NCBI RefSeq assembly: GCF_024599795.1 | Contig: NZ_CP102246.1 | Coordinates: 3,038,001 to 3,102,000, forward strand | From: Enterobacter cloacae complex sp. R_G8 | GTDB taxonomy: Bacteria; Pseudomonadota; Gammaproteobacteria; Enterobacterales; Enterobacteriaceae | Direction: 5' to 3' | Length of the DNA: 64,000 nt | Part shown: in pieces, positions 1 through 10,390 of the stretch | How the letters are laid out: the number at the start of each line of letters is the position of its first letter | How positions within the stretch are numbered: position 1 is the first letter of the stretch | Notes under the pieces: model-generated | Seen by the model: the letters and a program-made list of their open reading frames with translations, nothing else | Told to the model about the DNA's origin: nothing | The model's database searches: none | Position numbers and translations under genes: made by a program

Positions 1-684
1 GCGATGATCGGCTATGTGGTACTGCTGATCTCCTTCCCGGTGCAAATGACCAGTTGGCTGCCGCCGCATGAGATCGCCGCCAACGTGTCTGGTTTTATGG
101 ATGCCCTGCATGTGATCTTTACCGGTCATACGGCGTCCGGTGGCGATATGAACACGTTGCGTATGGGCGTGGATGGTATCAGCCAGGCCACACCGCTCGA
201 CACGTTTAAAACCGCCCTGCATGCCGGGCACAGCGTTGAGCAGATCATGAAGTCGGCTATCTACAGCGGCGTGCTGGCGGGTGCGGGCTGGCAGTGGGTT
301 AATCTGGCGTATCTGCTGGGCGGCCTGTTCCTGCTGCAGCAGAAAGCGATCCGCTGGCATATTCCGGTCAGCTTCCTTGTCACGCTGGCAGTCTGCTCCA
401 CGCTGGGCTGGTTGTTCTCTCCTGAGTCCCTGGCCAGCCCGCAAATGCATCTGCTCTCTGGCGCGACCATGCTGGGCGCCTTCTTTATTCTGACCGACCC
501 GGTGACCGCCTCGACCACCAACCGTGGCCGCCTGATCTTTGGCGCGCTGGCCGGTCTGCTGGTGTGGCTGATCCGCAGTTTTGGTGGTTACCCGGACGGG
601 GTGGCATTCGCTGTCCTGCTTGCCAACATCACCGTACCGCTCATTGACTACTACACGCGCCCGCGCGTGTACGGCCATCGTTAA
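1..684 (+). CDS. rsxD: RsxD, electron transport complex membrane subunit (5' end outside window)
   Basis: C-terminal 227 codons of RsxD/RnfD, an inner-membrane flavoprotein subunit of the Rsx (Rnf-type) complex that moves electrons and keeps SoxR reduced. The reading frame is open from base 1 and the E. coli protein is about 350 residues, so the true start lies upstream. Several hydrophobic segments are visible, and the Ser-Gln-Ala-Thr stretch near codon 60 is where this family attaches FMN covalently to a Thr. The product ends in Tyr-Gly-His-Arg, as expected for the family. It is followed 10 bases later by rsxG, so it is part of one operon. Identification is by recognised family sequence and synteny. 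Confidence 0.95.
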   Translation, partial: AMIGYVVLLISFPVQMTSWLPPHEIAANVSGFMDALHVIFTGHTASGGDMNTLRMGVDGISQATPLDTFKTALHAGHSVEQIMKSAIYSGVLAGAGWQWVNLAYLLGGLFLLQQKAIRWHIPVSFLVTLAVCSTLGWLFSPESLASPQMHLLSGATMLGAFFILTDPVTASTTNRGRLIFGALAGLLVWLIRSFGGYPDGVAFAVLLANITVPLIDYYTRPRVYGHR

Positions 685-694
685 GGATTTCGCG

Positions 695-1321
695 ATGCTG
701 AAAACAATGCAAAAACACGGCGTCACGCTGGCTGTTTTCGCCGCAGTCCTGACCGGGCTGACGGCGCTGGTGAACGAACTGACCAAAACGACCATTGATG
801 AACAGGCCGCCAAGCAGCAAAAGGCGCTGTTCGATCAGGTGATCCCGCCTGATTTCTACGATAATGACCTGCAGAAAAGCTGCTTCGTGGTGCAGGCACC
901 GCAGCTGGGCAAAGGCCCGCATCGTCTCTTTATCGCCCGTAAAGGAGATAAAGCGGTAGGCGCGGTTATGGAAGCCACGGCCCCTGATGGTTACTCCGGT
1001 GCCATTCAGCTTCTGGTGGGTACCGATTTTTCCGGTACCGTACTGGGTACCCGCGTGACTCAGCACCATGAAACACCAGGCCTTGGGGATAAAATTGAAA
1101 CCCGCCTGAGCGACTGGATTTTGCACTTCGCCGGTAAAGTGATCCACGGCGAAGCGGATCCGGCGTTTGCCGTGAAGAAAGATGGCGGCGAGTTTGACCA
1201 GTTCACCGGGGCCACCATTACCCCGCGTGCCGTCGTGAATGCCGTAAAACGAGCCGGGCTGTATGCAGAAACGCTGCCTGCGCAGATCAACAATCTTCCG
1301 GCCTGTGAGGAGTCATCATGA
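695..1321 (+). CDS. rsxG: RsxG, electron transport complex FMN subunit
   Basis: 208-residue RsxG/RnfG homologue (E. coli about 206). One N-terminal membrane segment (roughly residues 8-26) anchors a periplasmic FMN-binding domain. The Thr-Gly-Ala-Thr motif near residue 176 is the covalent FMN attachment site of this family. The ATG at 695 is chosen because it follows the rsxD stop closely, gives the family length and begins with the usual charged N-terminus; an in-frame ATG at 581 lies inside rsxD and is unlikely. Its last codons overlap the rsxE start by 4 bases (ATGA), which suggests translational coupling. Confidence 0.95.
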   Translation: MLKTMQKHGVTLAVFAAVLTGLTALVNELTKTTIDEQAAKQQKALFDQVIPPDFYDNDLQKSCFVVQAPQLGKGPHRLFIARKGDKAVGAVMEATAPDGYSGAIQLLVGTDFSGTVLGTRVTQHHETPGLGDKIETRLSDWILHFAGKVIHGEADPAFAVKKDGGEFDQFTGATITPRAVVNAVKRAGLYAETLPAQINNLPACEESS

Positions 1322-2004
1322 GCCAGGTTAAAGAGGTCATTGTCCAGGGGCTGTGGAAGAACAACTCCGCCCTGGTTCAGCTGCTGGGGATGTGTCCGCT
1401 GCTGGCGGTGACATCCACCGCCACCAACGCGCTGGGTCTGGGTCTGGCAACCACGCTGGTACTGACCCTGACCAACCTCTCCATTTCCGCCCTGCGCCGC
1501 TGGACGCCGTCGGAAATCCGTATTCCGATTTACGTGATGATCATCGCGTCGGTGGTAAGTGTCGTTCAGATGCTGATTAACGCCTACGCGTTCGGTCTGT
1601 ATCAGTCACTGGGGATCTTTATTCCGCTGATCGTCACCAACTGTATCGTGGTTGGTCGTGCAGAAGCCTTTGCCGTGAAGAACAGCCCGGCAATGTCAGC
1701 GCTGGATGGTTTCGCCATCGGGATGGGCGCCACCGGCGCCATGTTCGTTCTGGGCTCACTGCGTGAGATCCTGGGCAACGGTACGCTCTTTGACGGCGCA
1801 GACGCGCTGTTGGGAAGCTGGGCCAAAGTCTTGCGCATTGAGGTGTTCCATACGGATACGCCGTTCCTGCTGGCTATGCTGCCGCCGGGCGCGTTTATTG
1901 GCCTTGGCATGATGCTGGCGATAAAATACCTGATTGATGAAAAACGTAAGCGCCGCGCGGCTGAGCGTAGCGTGCAGGAAGGGATACCCGAGAAAGCCTC
2001 ATGA
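1318..2004 (+). CDS. rsxE: RsxE, electron transport complex membrane subunit
   Basis: 228-residue polytopic inner-membrane protein of the RsxE/RnfE family, about six hydrophobic segments with a positively charged C-terminal tail (Lys-Arg-Lys-Arg). RsxE is one of the two paired integral subunits (with RsxA) that form the membrane core of the complex. The start is preceded by a GAGGAG ribosome site. It overlaps rsxG upstream and nth downstream by 4 bases each, so rsxDGE-nth is read as one transcript, the same order as in E. coli. Confidence 0.96.
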   Translation: MSQVKEVIVQGLWKNNSALVQLLGMCPLLAVTSTATNALGLGLATTLVLTLTNLSISALRRWTPSEIRIPIYVMIIASVVSVVQMLINAYAFGLYQSLGIFIPLIVTNCIVVGRAEAFAVKNSPAMSALDGFAIGMGATGAMFVLGSLREILGNGTLFDGADALLGSWAKVLRIEVFHTDTPFLLAMLPPGAFIGLGMMLAIKYLIDEKRKRRAAERSVQEGIPEKAS

Positions 2005-2636
2005 ATAAAGACAAGCGCATTGCGATCCTGACACGTCTGCGGGACGAGAATCCTCATCCGACAACAGAGCTGAATTTTAACTCACCGTTTGAGCTGCTGA
2101 TCGCAGTGCTGCTTTCAGCCCAGGCCACCGACGTGAGCGTGAATAAAGCCACCGCCCTGCTCTATCCGGTGGCCAACACCCCGAAAGCCATGCTGGAGCT
2201 GGGTGTGGAAGGGGTGAAGTCCTATATCAAAACCATTGGCCTGTTTAACAGCAAAGCGGAGAATGTGATAAAGACCTGCCGTATTTTGCTGGAGCGTCAC
2301 GGTGGCGAAGTGCCGGAAGATCGTGAGGCGCTGGAAGCGTTGCCGGGCGTAGGCCGCAAAACAGCGAATGTGGTACTTAACACCGCGTTTGGCTGGCCTA
2401 CCATCGCCGTGGATACCCATATTTTCCGCGTCTCTAACCGGACCAACTTTGCGCCGGGTAAAAATGTCGAACAGGTGGAGGAGAAACTGCTAAAAGTGGT
2501 TCCCGCCGAATTTAAGGTCGACTGCCATCACTGGTTGATCCTGCACGGCCGTTATACCTGCATTGCCCGAAAGCCTCGCTGCGGCTCCTGTATCATCGAA
2601 GATCTCTGCGAATATAAAGAAAAAGTGTATCCCTGA
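2001..2636 (+). CDS. nth: Endonuclease III, DNA glycosylase/AP lyase
   Basis: 211-residue Nth, a base-excision repair enzyme that removes oxidised pyrimidines and cleaves the abasic site. A helix-hairpin-helix with Leu-Pro-Gly-Val-Gly-Arg-Lys lies near residues 113-120 and supplies the catalytic Lys; the catalytic Asp follows in Ala-Val-Asp-Thr-His. The C-terminus carries the C-X6-C-X2-C-X5-C ligands of the 4Fe-4S cluster. Length equals the E. coli enzyme. It is the last gene of the rsx operon, starting inside the rsxE stop. Placement of a 4Fe-4S repair enzyme behind a redox complex is conserved in enterobacteria. Confidence 0.97.
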   Translation: MNKDKRIAILTRLRDENPHPTTELNFNSPFELLIAVLLSAQATDVSVNKATALLYPVANTPKAMLELGVEGVKSYIKTIGLFNSKAENVIKTCRILLERHGGEVPEDREALEALPGVGRKTANVVLNTAFGWPTIAVDTHIFRVSNRTNFAPGKNVEQVEEKLLKVVPAEFKVDCHHWLILHGRYTCIARKPRCGSCIIEDLCEYKEKVYP

Positions 2637-3253
2637 TTGCCCTCTCCTGCTTTTCCTTTCGCCTCATCAAGACCTTACTAAAGGAGGGCTTAACTAAAAA
2701 CCTTCCTTTTGACCGCAAATTGTCCGTACGGGTGCGCTTTCACCCTGTCAATTATTCGGTCATTTAACGCTCAAACAGGTTAATACTTTTTTCACTACCG
2801 AAAATTTCTATACATCTGTGATCGGGATCACTCTGATAACTTCATGTTGATTTTTTGTTGTCAAAACCAACCCAAACCCTTTGCCAGACAAGATATAACC
2901 CCTCAAGGACCACAGATAAAACCACCCATTTTTCAGAATATGGGCTATATGACTGCAATTAGCGGCAAATAGCAGAACATATCGCCTGATAGCGGGAGCA
3001 GAGGGCATATGGCAGTCAAAAAACCTAACAATACTCATCGTATAAAATTTAACGCTGAATAACATTTGCATAAACCGAGGATTATAGCGGCTCAGTTATA
3101 TGTAACAGATTATTACAAACGTATTGCCAGACGGGTCAGGATAGTGAACATTACCCGCCGTTTCTCCTCCCAATATAACTATAAGGCGGATGGACTACGG
3201 CCATCACGCTATGAACACCCCCGTTAATATGGGATGTAAAAAAAGAGGTATAT
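2637..3253. other. Intergenic region between nth and dtpA, no gene seen
   Basis: 617 bases, AT-rich in the middle. A purine-rich stretch around 2680-2712 can fold weakly with the pyrimidine-rich segment after it and might end the rsx-nth transcript, but there is no clear stem with a T-run. An 87-codon open frame on the minus strand (2808-3071) has no ribosome site or recognisable sequence. The dtpA promoter must lie at the right end; I could not fix its -35/-10 boxes. In E. coli this promoter responds to OmpR, but I did not identify a convincing OmpR site here. Confidence 0.5.
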
Positions 3254-4762
3254 GTGTCAACTGCAAACAATAAACCAACAGAAGAAAGCGTGAGTCTGAA
3301 CGCTTTTAAACAGCCAAAAGCGTTCTATCTCATCTTCTCTATCGAGTTATGGGAGCGTTTTGGTTATTACGGCCTGCAAGGGATCATGGCGGTTTACCTG
3401 GTTAAGCAACTGGGTATGTCCGAAGCAGATTCCATCACGCTGTTCTCTTCATTCAGTGCCCTCGTTTACGGTCTGGTCGCTATCGGCGGCTGGCTCGGTG
3501 ATAAAGTTCTTGGTACTAAACGTGTCATCATGCTGGGCGCCATTGTGCTGGCGATCGGCTATGGACTGGTTGCCTGGTCAGGCCATGACGCAACTGTGGT
3601 CTATATGGGGATGGCGACCATCGCCGTTGGTAACGGATTATTCAAAGCGAACCCATCTTCCCTGCTCTCTACCTGCTACAGCAAAGATGACCCGCGTCTG
3701 GACGGTGCATTCACCATGTACTACATGTCCATCAACATTGGTTCATTCTTCTCTATGCTGGCGACCCCATGGCTCGCGGCTAAGTTCGGCTGGAGCGTGG
3801 CATTTGCGCTGAGCTTTGTCGGTATGCTGATTACCGTTGTGAACTTCCTGTTCTGCCGTAGCTGGGTTAAAGACTACGGTTCAAAACCGGATTTCGAACC
3901 AGTACATATGGGCAAACTGCTGGCCACCATCGTGGGTGTTGTGATCCTCGCGTCAATCGCCACCTGGCTGCTGCATAACCAGGGTGTTGCACGTGCCGTT
4001 CTGGGCGTGGTTGCGCTGGGTATCGTGATTATCTTTGCTAAAGAAGCCTTCGCGATGCAGGGTGCGGCCCGTCGTAAGATGATTGTGGCATTCATCCTGA
4101 TGCTGGAAGCGATTATCTTCTTCGTACTGTACAGCCAGATGCCAACGTCTCTGAACTTCTTCGCTATTCGTAACGTTGAGCACTCCATCCTGGGTATCGC
4201 GTTCGAGCCGGAGCAGTATCAGGCACTGAACCCGTTCTGGATCATGATTGGCAGCCCTATTCTGGCGGCTATCTATAACAAGATGGGTGACCGTCTGCCA
4301 ATGCCGCACAAGTTCGCTATCGGTATGGTGCTGTGCTCAGGTGCATTCCTGGTGCTGCCGCTGGGTACCAAATTTGCGACTGACGCCGGTATCGTCTCCG
4401 TTAACTGGCTGATCCTGAGCTATGCGCTGCAGTCCATCGGTGAACTGATGATCTCCGGTCTGGGCCTGGCGATGGTTGCACAGCTGGTGCCACAGCGTCT
4501 GATGGGCTTCATCATGGGGAGCTGGTTCCTGACCACTGCCGGTGCGGCCATCATCGCCGGTAAGATCGCAAACCTGATGGCGGTTCCGGAGAACGTAACC
4601 GATCCGCTGGTCTCCCTGAATGTTTACGGCAGCGTCTTCCTGCAGATTGGTATCGCAACGGCGGTTATCGCGGCTCTGATGCTGCTGACTGCACCGAAGC
4701 TGAACCGCATGACTCAGGACGACGACAAAACGACGAAGGCGACCGAAACCGCTACCGCGTAA
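3254..4762 (+). CDS. dtpA: Dipeptide/tripeptide permease A
   Basis: 502-residue proton-dependent oligopeptide transporter (POT/PTR2, major facilitator fold), also called TppB. The N-terminal Glu-Arg-Phe-Gly-Tyr-Tyr motif (helix 1, about residue 36) is the proton-coupling ExxER-type signature of POT transporters, and the Phe-Lys-Ala-Asn-Pro stretch matches the family's second signature. About 14 hydrophobic segments are visible. The GTG at 3254 is used because it sits 7 bases behind an AGAGG ribosome site and the protein then begins Met-Ser-Thr-Ala-Asn as in E. coli. Monocistronic: long gap before, terminator after. Confidence 0.97.
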   Translation: MSTANNKPTEESVSLNAFKQPKAFYLIFSIELWERFGYYGLQGIMAVYLVKQLGMSEADSITLFSSFSALVYGLVAIGGWLGDKVLGTKRVIMLGAIVLAIGYGLVAWSGHDATVVYMGMATIAVGNGLFKANPSSLLSTCYSKDDPRLDGAFTMYYMSINIGSFFSMLATPWLAAKFGWSVAFALSFVGMLITVVNFLFCRSWVKDYGSKPDFEPVHMGKLLATIVGVVILASIATWLLHNQGVARAVLGVVALGIVIIFAKEAFAMQGAARRKMIVAFILMLEAIIFFVLYSQMPTSLNFFAIRNVEHSILGIAFEPEQYQALNPFWIMIGSPILAAIYNKMGDRLPMPHKFAIGMVLCSGAFLVLPLGTKFATDAGIVSVNWLILSYALQSIGELMISGLGLAMVAQLVPQRLMGFIMGSWFLTTAGAAIIAGKIANLMAVPENVTDPLVSLNVYGSVFLQIGIATAVIAALMLLTAPKLNRMTQDDDKTTKATETATA

Positions 4763-4780
4763 TGTTATTGAGAAACGACG

Positions 4781-4811
4781 AGCCGCTAATGTATTAGCGG
4801 CTTTTTTTTTG
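4781..4811 (+). terminator. Terminator of dtpA
   Basis: Perfect stem AGCCGCTAAT / ATTAGCGGCT with a short loop, followed by nine or more T residues, 18 bases after the dtpA stop. Confidence 0.9.
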
Positions 4812-4860
4812 TTTGATCGCGCACTAACATAGCTGAAACCTCAGCAAAAAGGAGTTACCG

Positions 4861-5466
4861 ATGAAACTGTTCTACAAACCGGGCGCGTGCTCTCTTGCTT
4901 CCCATATAACCCTGCGCGAGAGCGGCAAAGATTTCACGCTGGACGGCGTTGACCTGATGAAAAAACGTCTGGAAAACGGCGACGATTTTTTTGCCATTAA
5001 CCCGAAGGGACAAGTTCCGGCACTGCTGCTGGATGACGGTACCCTGCTGACAGAAGGCGTCGCGATTATGCAGTACCTGGCGGACAACGTGCCCGATCGT
5101 CAGTTGCTGGCCCCGGTAGGGACGATTTCACGCTATAAAACGCTTGAGTGGCTGAACTACATCGCTACCGAACTGCACAAAGGGTTCACGCCGCTGTTCC
5201 GTCCGGATACACCGGAAGAGTACAAACCGACCGTGCGCGCCCTGCTGGAGAAAAAGCTGCAGTTCATCAACGAATCGTTGAAAGACGACCAGTTTATCTG
5301 CGGGACACGGTTTACCATTGCCGATGCGTATCTGTTTACCGTGCTGCGCTGGGCACGTGCGATTAAGCTGAATCTGGACGGGTTAGACCATATCGCAGCG
5401 TATATGGCGCGCGTGGCGGAGCGCCCTGCGGTGGCCGCGGCGCTGAAAGCGGAAGGATTGAATTAA
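4861..5466 (+). CDS. gstA: Glutathione S-transferase A
   Basis: 201-residue cytosolic beta-class glutathione transferase. The N-terminal thioredoxin-fold domain (residues 1-80) starts Met-Lys-Leu-Phe-Tyr and contains Cys-10, the mixed-disulfide Cys of beta-class enzymes, plus the Gln-Val-Pro-Ala turn and the Glu-Gly glutathione-binding pair near residue 65. The helical C-terminal domain has the conserved Phe-Thr-Ile-Ala-Asp-Ala N-capping box near residue 155. The ATG follows an AAGGAG site by 7 bases. Position next to dtpA and pdxY matches E. coli. Role is conjugation or peroxide detoxification; natural substrates are not known. Confidence 0.95.
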   Translation: MKLFYKPGACSLASHITLRESGKDFTLDGVDLMKKRLENGDDFFAINPKGQVPALLLDDGTLLTEGVAIMQYLADNVPDRQLLAPVGTISRYKTLEWLNYIATELHKGFTPLFRPDTPEEYKPTVRALLEKKLQFINESLKDDQFICGTRFTIADAYLFTVLRWARAIKLNLDGLDHIAAYMARVAERPAVAAALKAEGLN

Positions 5467-5479
5467 CCGGGTCGTTATC

Positions 5480-5548
5480 GCCCGGCGGCGCTTCGCTTGC
5501 ACGGGCCTACGGGATTTGTAGGCCGGGTAAGCGCAGCGCCACCCGGCA
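5480..5548. repeat. REP/BIME-type palindromic repeat pair
   Basis: Two inverted REP-like units: one reads GCCCGGCGGCGCTTCGCTT and continues to GGGCCTAC, the other reads GTAGGCCGGGTAAGCGCAGC and ends CCACCCGGCA. They lie head to head between the convergent gstA and pdxY 3' ends, a typical site for enterobacterial REP elements, where they may stabilise 3' ends or bind gyrase or IHF. Confidence 0.85.
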
Positions 5549-5552
5549 TAGT

Positions 5553-6413
5553 TTAGAGCTGTGTTGCACTAAAATAGTGTTCTGGCTGCGCAATACGATC
5601 CTGTGCCGCGACCACCTGCAGTTCATATTCCTGCATCTCTTTCGTCGCAACCATAATCTCGTAAACCGCCGCAGTCACATGCTCAAGCGCTTCGCGAAGC
5701 GTCGCGCCCTGCAGCAATTTCACCAGCAACAGTCCGCTGGTCACATCCCCCACTCCCACTGGCTGACGCAGGCCAAAATCCACCAGCGGACGGCTGATGT
5801 GCCAGGCATCGTCTTTGGTGACCAGCAGCATCTCAAAACGGTCTCTGCTCAGCCCTGCGCGTGCGAGATGTTTCACCAACACAATCTCAGGCCCCTGGGC
5901 TATCAGTTCACGAGAAGCGCTTACAGCTTCTTCTACACTGTTTACCGGATGCTCGCAGAGGATCTCCAGTTCGATCAGGTTTGGCGCGATGATATCGCTG
6001 GCGGGCAACGCATGGCGAACATGGAATTCAGCCACCCCAGGCGCCACAATACAGCCTTTCTCCGGATGCCCCATAACCGGGTCGCAGAAGTACTTTGTGG
6101 ATGGATTTGCCGCTTTCACCTGGCGAACGATGCCGAGAATATGCTCCCCCTGCTCTGCGGAACCCAGGTAACCGCTCAGAACGGCATCACAGCGTTTGAG
6201 CTGGTCGATATCGGCAATGCCCTGCACGATCTCCGTGAGATGCGAGGGCGGCATCACGCAGCCGGTCCATTTGCCGTATTGTGTATGGTTTGAGAATTGT
6301 ACGGTATTGAGGGGCCAGACGTTGGCACCGAGGCGGCGCATCGGGAATTCCGCCGCGCTATTGCCAGCATGTCCAAAAACAACGTGGGACTGAATGGCGA
6401 GGATGTTCTTCAT
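5553..6413 (-). CDS. pdxY: Pyridoxal kinase 2 (PdxY)
   Basis: 286-residue ribokinase-fold pyridoxal kinase of the B6 salvage pathway, phosphorylating pyridoxal. The Val-Gly-Val-Gly-Asp-Val motif near residue 221 holds the catalytic Asp and anion hole; Ser-10 to His-12 begin the pyridoxal pocket. The start is put at 6413 (Met-Lys-Asn-Ile-Leu-Ala), which matches the E. coli N-terminus; the frame is open another 16 codons upstream, but that extension would run into the tyrS terminator. It lies 66 bases after tyrS on the same strand, with a terminator between them, so expression probably depends on read-through or its own weak promoter. Confidence 0.95.
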   Translation of the reverse strand: MKNILAIQSHVVFGHAGNSAAEFPMRRLGANVWPLNTVQFSNHTQYGKWTGCVMPPSHLTEIVQGIADIDQLKRCDAVLSGYLGSAEQGEHILGIVRQVKAANPSTKYFCDPVMGHPEKGCIVAPGVAEFHVRHALPASDIIAPNLIELEILCEHPVNSVEEAVSASRELIAQGPEIVLVKHLARAGLSRDRFEMLLVTKDDAWHISRPLVDFGLRQPVGVGDVTSGLLLVKLLQGATLREALEHVTAAVYEIMVATKEMQEYELQVVAAQDRIAQPEHYFSATQL

Positions 6414-6436
6414 TTTATGCTTACCAAACCCTGAAA

Positions 6437-6468
6437 AAACAAAAAGGGCGTGGTTTCCCACGCCCCTG
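6437..6468 (-). terminator. Terminator between tyrS and pdxY
   Basis: On the minus strand a GGGGCGTGG / CCACGCCC stem with a GAAA loop is followed by TTTTTGTTTTTT. It follows the tyrS stop by about 12 bases. Confidence 0.85.
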
Positions 6469-6479
6469 GAGATTTTTAC

Positions 6480-7754
6480 TTACTTCCAGCAGACCAGACA
6501 GTAGTTTTTCTTACCGCGACGCAGCAGCGTATAGCGGCCATACAGGCGATCGCTGTCAGCGAAGGTGTATTCCGGGTCAGCCTGTTTTTCACCGTTAATG
6601 GTGATAGCGTTAGACGCAATGGTTTTACGTGCCTGGCCACGAGACGGCTGCAACTCAGAGTCCACCAGCGCCTGCATCAGGTCGGCACCTTTCTCCATCT
6701 CCACCATCGGCACGCCATCCTGCGCCAGCTGTTCGAAATCGGCTTCGCTCAGATCGCTCAGCGTACCGTTGAACAGGCTTGCGGTAATGCGTTTCGCCGC
6801 GGCCAGACCTTCTTCGCCGTGAACCAGTTTGGTCACTTCATCCGCGAGCACATACTGTGCACGTGGTGCTTTACCGCTGTTTTTGTCTTCTTCTTCCAGG
6901 GCATTGATGGTTTCAATGTCCATAAAGGTGAAGAACTTCAGGAAGCGGTAAACATCGGCGTCCGCGGTGTTGATCCAGAACTGATAGAATTTGTACGGGC
7001 TGGTTTTCTTCGGATCGAGCCATACCGCACCGCCTTCGGTTTTACCGAATTTAGTCCCGTCGGCTTTGGTGATCAGCGGAACGGTCAGACCAAACACCTG
7101 ATTCTGATGCAGGCGACGGGTCAGATCGATACCGGAGGTGATGTTACCCCACTGGTCAGAACCGCCAATCTGCAGGCAGACGCCGTGCAGTTTATTCAGA
7201 CAGGCGAAGTCATAACCCTGCAGCAGGTTATAAGAGAATTCAGTAAAGGAGATACCTTGATCGTCACGGTTCAGGCGCTGTTTCACCGCTTCTTTGTTAA
7301 TCATCTGGTTAACAGAGAAGTGCTTACCGATATCACGCAGGAAGGTCAGCACGTTCATGCTGCCAAACCAGTCGTAGTTGTTGGCGGCAATCGCGGCGTT
7401 ATCACCACAGTTGAAGTCGAGGAACGGTGCAACCTGTTTGCGGATCTTATCCACCCACTCCTGCACGGTGTCTTCGGTGTTCAGTTTACGCTCAGCGGCT
7501 TTAAAGCTTGGGTCGCCGATCAGACCGGTCGCGCCGCCCACCAGGGCCACAGGCTTATGCCCAGCCATCTGGAAGCGTTTCAGGCATAACAATGGAACAA
7601 GATGCCCCAAATGCAAGCTGTCAGCGGTGGGATCGAAGCCGCAATAGAGCGCGATCGGGCCTTGCGCCAGTCGCTCTGCTAACGCTTCCTCGTCCGTCAC
7701 CTGGGCCACGAGGCCCCGCTCTTGCAATTGTTTAATCAAGTTACTGCTTGCCAT
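6480..7754 (-). CDS. tyrS: Tyrosyl-tRNA synthetase
   Basis: 424-residue class I aminoacyl-tRNA synthetase that charges tRNA-Tyr. The HIGH-type motif is His-Leu-Gly-His near residue 48 and the KMSKS-type loop is Lys-Phe-Gly-Lys-Thr near residue 234, as in E. coli TyrS. The C-terminal part carries an S4-like RNA-binding domain (about 357-420). The start at 7754 gives the E. coli length and N-terminus Met-Ala-Ser-Ser-Asn and follows a GGAGAA site. An upstream in-frame Met extends into the noncoding leader and is not used. Confidence 0.97.
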   Translation of the reverse strand: MASSNLIKQLQERGLVAQVTDEEALAERLAQGPIALYCGFDPTADSLHLGHLVPLLCLKRFQMAGHKPVALVGGATGLIGDPSFKAAERKLNTEDTVQEWVDKIRKQVAPFLDFNCGDNAAIAANNYDWFGSMNVLTFLRDIGKHFSVNQMINKEAVKQRLNRDDQGISFTEFSYNLLQGYDFACLNKLHGVCLQIGGSDQWGNITSGIDLTRRLHQNQVFGLTVPLITKADGTKFGKTEGGAVWLDPKKTSPYKFYQFWINTADADVYRFLKFFTFMDIETINALEEEDKNSGKAPRAQYVLADEVTKLVHGEEGLAAAKRITASLFNGTLSDLSEADFEQLAQDGVPMVEMEKGADLMQALVDSELQPSRGQARKTIASNAITINGEKQADPEYTFADSDRLYGRYTLLRRGKKNYCLVCWK

Positions 7755-7879
7755 CAAATTCTCCATGTATAAACGACTGCACCTTTGCCGGTACACGACT
7801 TTTCGCCTGATGCGAAAGGACCATAGAATAAAGCGCAAGCGCGGTGTGCGCTAGCGCTTAAATCAACAAATTTCGGGGA

Positions 7880-8536
7880 TTACGGTGCCAGCCTGTCGAT
7901 TTTCCAGCCGCCGTTGTCGCGCTGGTATAAAAAGCGGTCGTGCAGGCGATGCTCGCCCCCCTGCCAGAACTCAATCTGCTCGATCGGAATGCGGAAACCG
8001 CCCCAAAAACTGGGCAGTGGAATTTCGCCCTGCTGGAACTTCTGCTTGAGTTCAAGGAATTTGCTTTCCAGCACGCCGCGGGCAGAAATTCGGCTGGACT
8101 GTTTTGAGACCCAGGCACCAATCTGGCTGTCACGCGGGCGGCTGTGGAAGTACTTCACCACTTCCAGTGTGGAAAGGCGCTCCGCTTTGCCTGTGACCAT
8201 CACCTGGCGTTCCAGCATATGCCACGGAAACAGAAGGCTGATACGGGGATTGTTTTCTAAGTGGTGCGCTTTGCGGCTGCCCAGGTTGGTGTAGAACACC
8301 AGCCCTTTCTCGTCATAATGCTTAAGCAGCACGATGCGTTGATACGGCTGACCGTTTTCATCTACCGTGGCGACAACCATGGCCGTTGGATCGGCCAGTT
8401 TTGCTTCGCAGGCCTGTTTGAGCCAGCGTTCAAAAAGCACCAGGGGTTCAGCGGGAAGATCCTGGCGACGCAAGCCGCCTTTGGTGTATTCACGGCGCAG
8501 ATGCGCAATTTGCTGCAGTTCGTCGTTATCAGACAT
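7880..8536 (-). CDS. pdxH: Pyridoxine/pyridoxamine 5'-phosphate oxidase
   Basis: 218-residue FMN-dependent PNP/PMP oxidase, the last step of pyridoxal 5'-phosphate synthesis. The Arg-Ile-Val-Leu-Leu-Lys segment near residue 67 and the C-terminal Arg-Leu-His-Asp-Arg region (residues about 197-201) are the FMN and substrate phosphate contacts of this split-barrel family. Length equals E. coli PdxH. It lies in the conserved anmK-mliC-pdxH-tyrS minus-strand block, 125 bases before tyrS. Together with pdxY this puts salvage and oxidation of vitamin B6 side by side. Confidence 0.96.
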   Translation of the reverse strand: MSDNDELQQIAHLRREYTKGGLRRQDLPAEPLVLFERWLKQACEAKLADPTAMVVATVDENGQPYQRIVLLKHYDEKGLVFYTNLGSRKAHHLENNPRISLLFPWHMLERQVMVTGKAERLSTLEVVKYFHSRPRDSQIGAWVSKQSSRISARGVLESKFLELKQKFQQGEIPLPSFWGGFRIPIEQIEFWQGGEHRLHDRFLYQRDNGGWKIDRLAP

Positions 8537-8593
8537 GGCGTTAGGTGACGTTGAGATTGGGTGGCGCTATTGTGCGCCGCCCCTGTGAAAATC

Positions 8594-8917
8594 TCAACGC
8601 TTCGGATTTTCGAGCTGGCAATTGTTCAGCACGATGCGGTCGCGTTTGTAGATGGTTGCGCTGTCGCCTTTTGACCAGAAGACATAAATGCCATCGGTAT
8701 AACGCGCCCCGGAAGCCGAAATACCCTGCTTCAGGGTCAGCAATTTGTTGTCATAAACAAAGCTGGCTTCCTGGCGAGGATTATTCAGCTTCACGGTCAG
8801 CGGTTTTTCATCACAGCGATACTTCAGCGTATCGGTCTGCATGCGCTCAACGAGCTGGTTATAGACGCTGCACCCAGACAGCAAGACAGGTACAGCAAGA
8901 AGGAGAAGTTTTTTCAT
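8594..8917 (-). CDS. mliC: MliC (YdhA), lipoprotein inhibitor of c-type lysozyme
   Basis: 107-residue lipoprotein. A short signal peptide ends in the lipobox Leu-Ser-Gly-Cys at residues 13-16, so Cys-16 becomes the lipidated N-terminus. The rest is the small MliC/PliC beta-barrel with conserved Tyr-Arg-Cys and Ser-Gly-Ala-Arg-Tyr and a paired C-terminal Cys. The family inhibits host c-type lysozyme. The start at 8917 is chosen because it gives a proper signal peptide; frames extending to 8980 add a non-hydrophobic leader. E. coli MliC has 109 residues. Confidence 0.93.
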   Translation of the reverse strand: MKKLLLLAVPVLLSGCSVYNQLVERMQTDTLKYRCDEKPLTVKLNNPRQEASFVYDNKLLTLKQGISASGARYTDGIYVFWSKGDSATIYKRDRIVLNNCQLENPKR

Positions 8918-9011
8918 GAGCGTATTCCGAAGACTATCCTGGTCCTGGAGGGCATGTCCGCCCCCCTGTTTGCATGCCATTTTAACGGCGATACGCAGCG
9001 CTGAATTTCAG

Positions 9012-10136
9012 TTAACTCTGATTATGACGCGGATTGGCCGGGAAAATCGCACCGAGCACACTGGCCTCGCGTGCGCCGGTCACTGACGGTAAATTACCCG
9101 GCAGCCCGGCAACGGTACGCCAGGCAAGCCAGGCGAAGGCCAGCGCTTCCATGTCGTCTCCGCTGATGCCGGCATCATCGGTGGTCGTCACTTCGGTGCC
9201 AGGCAACAACCCGGCAAGGCGGGCCATCACCAGCGGGTTGCGGCTTCCGCCTCCGCAGACCAGCAGACGTTCGCAACCGCCGCTGAGAAGCACCTGTTCT
9301 GATATGGAGACCGCCGTGAGTTCGGCCAGCGTCGCCTGGATATCCTGCGGTGCCAGCGCCGGGAACTGCGCCAGCTGACGTTCAAGCCAGCCATAGTTGA
9401 AATACTCTCGCCCGGTGCTTTTCGGTGCCGGTAACGCAAACCAGGGATCGCTTAGCATGGATTGCAGCAGCGGGAGAATCACTTTGCCTTCGCTTGCCCA
9501 CTGGGCGTCTTTATCATACGGTTTACCGCACTGACGCCAGATCCAGGCATCCATCAGCATGTTACCCGGGCCGGTATCATATCCCCGTACCGGTTGGCCC
9601 GGGATCAGCATCGACAGGTTGGCAATACCGCCAATGTTAAGCACCATACGGCGCTCCGTCGGATGCCCCAGCAACGCCTGATGAAAGGCCGGTACCAGCG
9701 GCGCCCCCTGCCCACCCAGCGCGATATCACGACGACGAAAATCGCCCACGACCGTCACACCCGTTTTGGCTACAATCTGATTGTTATCGCCGATTTGCAT
9801 GGTATGTGGCGCGTCACCAGTGGGTTCGTGCCAGACAGTTTGCCCGTGACACCCAATCGCGACCACATCCTGCGGCCGGAGATTCTCTTTACGCATCAGC
9901 GCCAGTACCGCATCGGCAAACAGCGCACCCAGCCTGACATCAAGCTGTCCAAGCTGCGAAAGCGTCAACTGTTGCCCCTGACAGATGCTCAGGATCTCCT
10001 CTTTCAGCGAAATGGGGATAGGCCAGGTCAGGCTTGCCTGTTGTGCCACCATGTTTTCATCGATAGCAGCCAGGACGACATCTACCCCATCCAGACTGGT
10101 GCCTGACATCACACCAATATAGCGACCCGATTTCAT
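9012..10136 (-). CDS. anmK: Anhydro-N-acetylmuramic acid kinase
   Basis: 374-residue AnmK, which hydrolyses and phosphorylates 1,6-anhydroMurNAc during peptidoglycan recycling to give MurNAc-6-phosphate. The N-terminal [10 protein letters not shown] phosphate loop and the Gly-Gly-Ile-Ala-Asn and Gly-Gly-Gly-Ser-Arg-Asn segments are ASKHA-fold ATP-binding motifs. Start ATG preceded by an AAGGAAAG site. First gene of the minus-strand anmK-mliC-pdxH group and divergent from slyB. Confidence 0.96.
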   Translation of the reverse strand: MKSGRYIGVMSGTSLDGVDVVLAAIDENMVAQQASLTWPIPISLKEEILSICQGQQLTLSQLGQLDVRLGALFADAVLALMRKENLRPQDVVAIGCHGQTVWHEPTGDAPHTMQIGDNNQIVAKTGVTVVGDFRRRDIALGGQGAPLVPAFHQALLGHPTERRMVLNIGGIANLSMLIPGQPVRGYDTGPGNMLMDAWIWRQCGKPYDKDAQWASEGKVILPLLQSMLSDPWFALPAPKSTGREYFNYGWLERQLAQFPALAPQDIQATLAELTAVSISEQVLLSGGCERLLVCGGGSRNPLVMARLAGLLPGTEVTTTDDAGISGDDMEALAFAWLAWRTVAGLPGNLPSVTGAREASVLGAIFPANPRHNQS

Positions 10137-10251
10137 GCGCTTTCCTTACGTTACGTGGGCTAAGGATAACCACTCAACCATAAACAGCACCGCTTTGCCA
10201 TCCGGCGATAATATTTTTTAACACTCTCAGAGACGTAACAGGGCGGAATTC

Positions 10252-10286
10252 TGTTTATCTCTCGTTAAGTCAAATTCAAGTACAAT
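10252..10286 (+). promoter_or_regulatory. PhoP box and promoter of slyB
   Basis: TGTTTA at 10252-10257, five bases, then CGTTAA at 10263-10268 forms a PhoP direct repeat. Exactly 12 bases further on is a TACAAT -10 box (10281-10286), the spacing typical of PhoP-activated promoters. The predicted start near 10293 leaves a leader of about 98 bases. SlyB is a known PhoP/PhoQ regulon member in enterobacteria; activity here is inferred. Confidence 0.75.
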
Positions 10287-10390
10287 TTTCCGATTGTTAG
10301 TGCAAAGATATGAACTATGGCTCTTTATGCCATATAATTTAGCCATAACGGATGCCCGGATCGGGCGTTTTTGGTGAACAGGAGATTCAA

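Noticed and set aside
2808..3071. 87-codon minus-strand frame between nth and dtpA
   Set aside because: No ribosome site, no recognisable sequence and AT-rich noncoding character.
6450..7589. 379-codon plus-strand frame opposite tyrS
   Set aside because: Antisense to tyrS and crosses the tyrS terminator; no domain.
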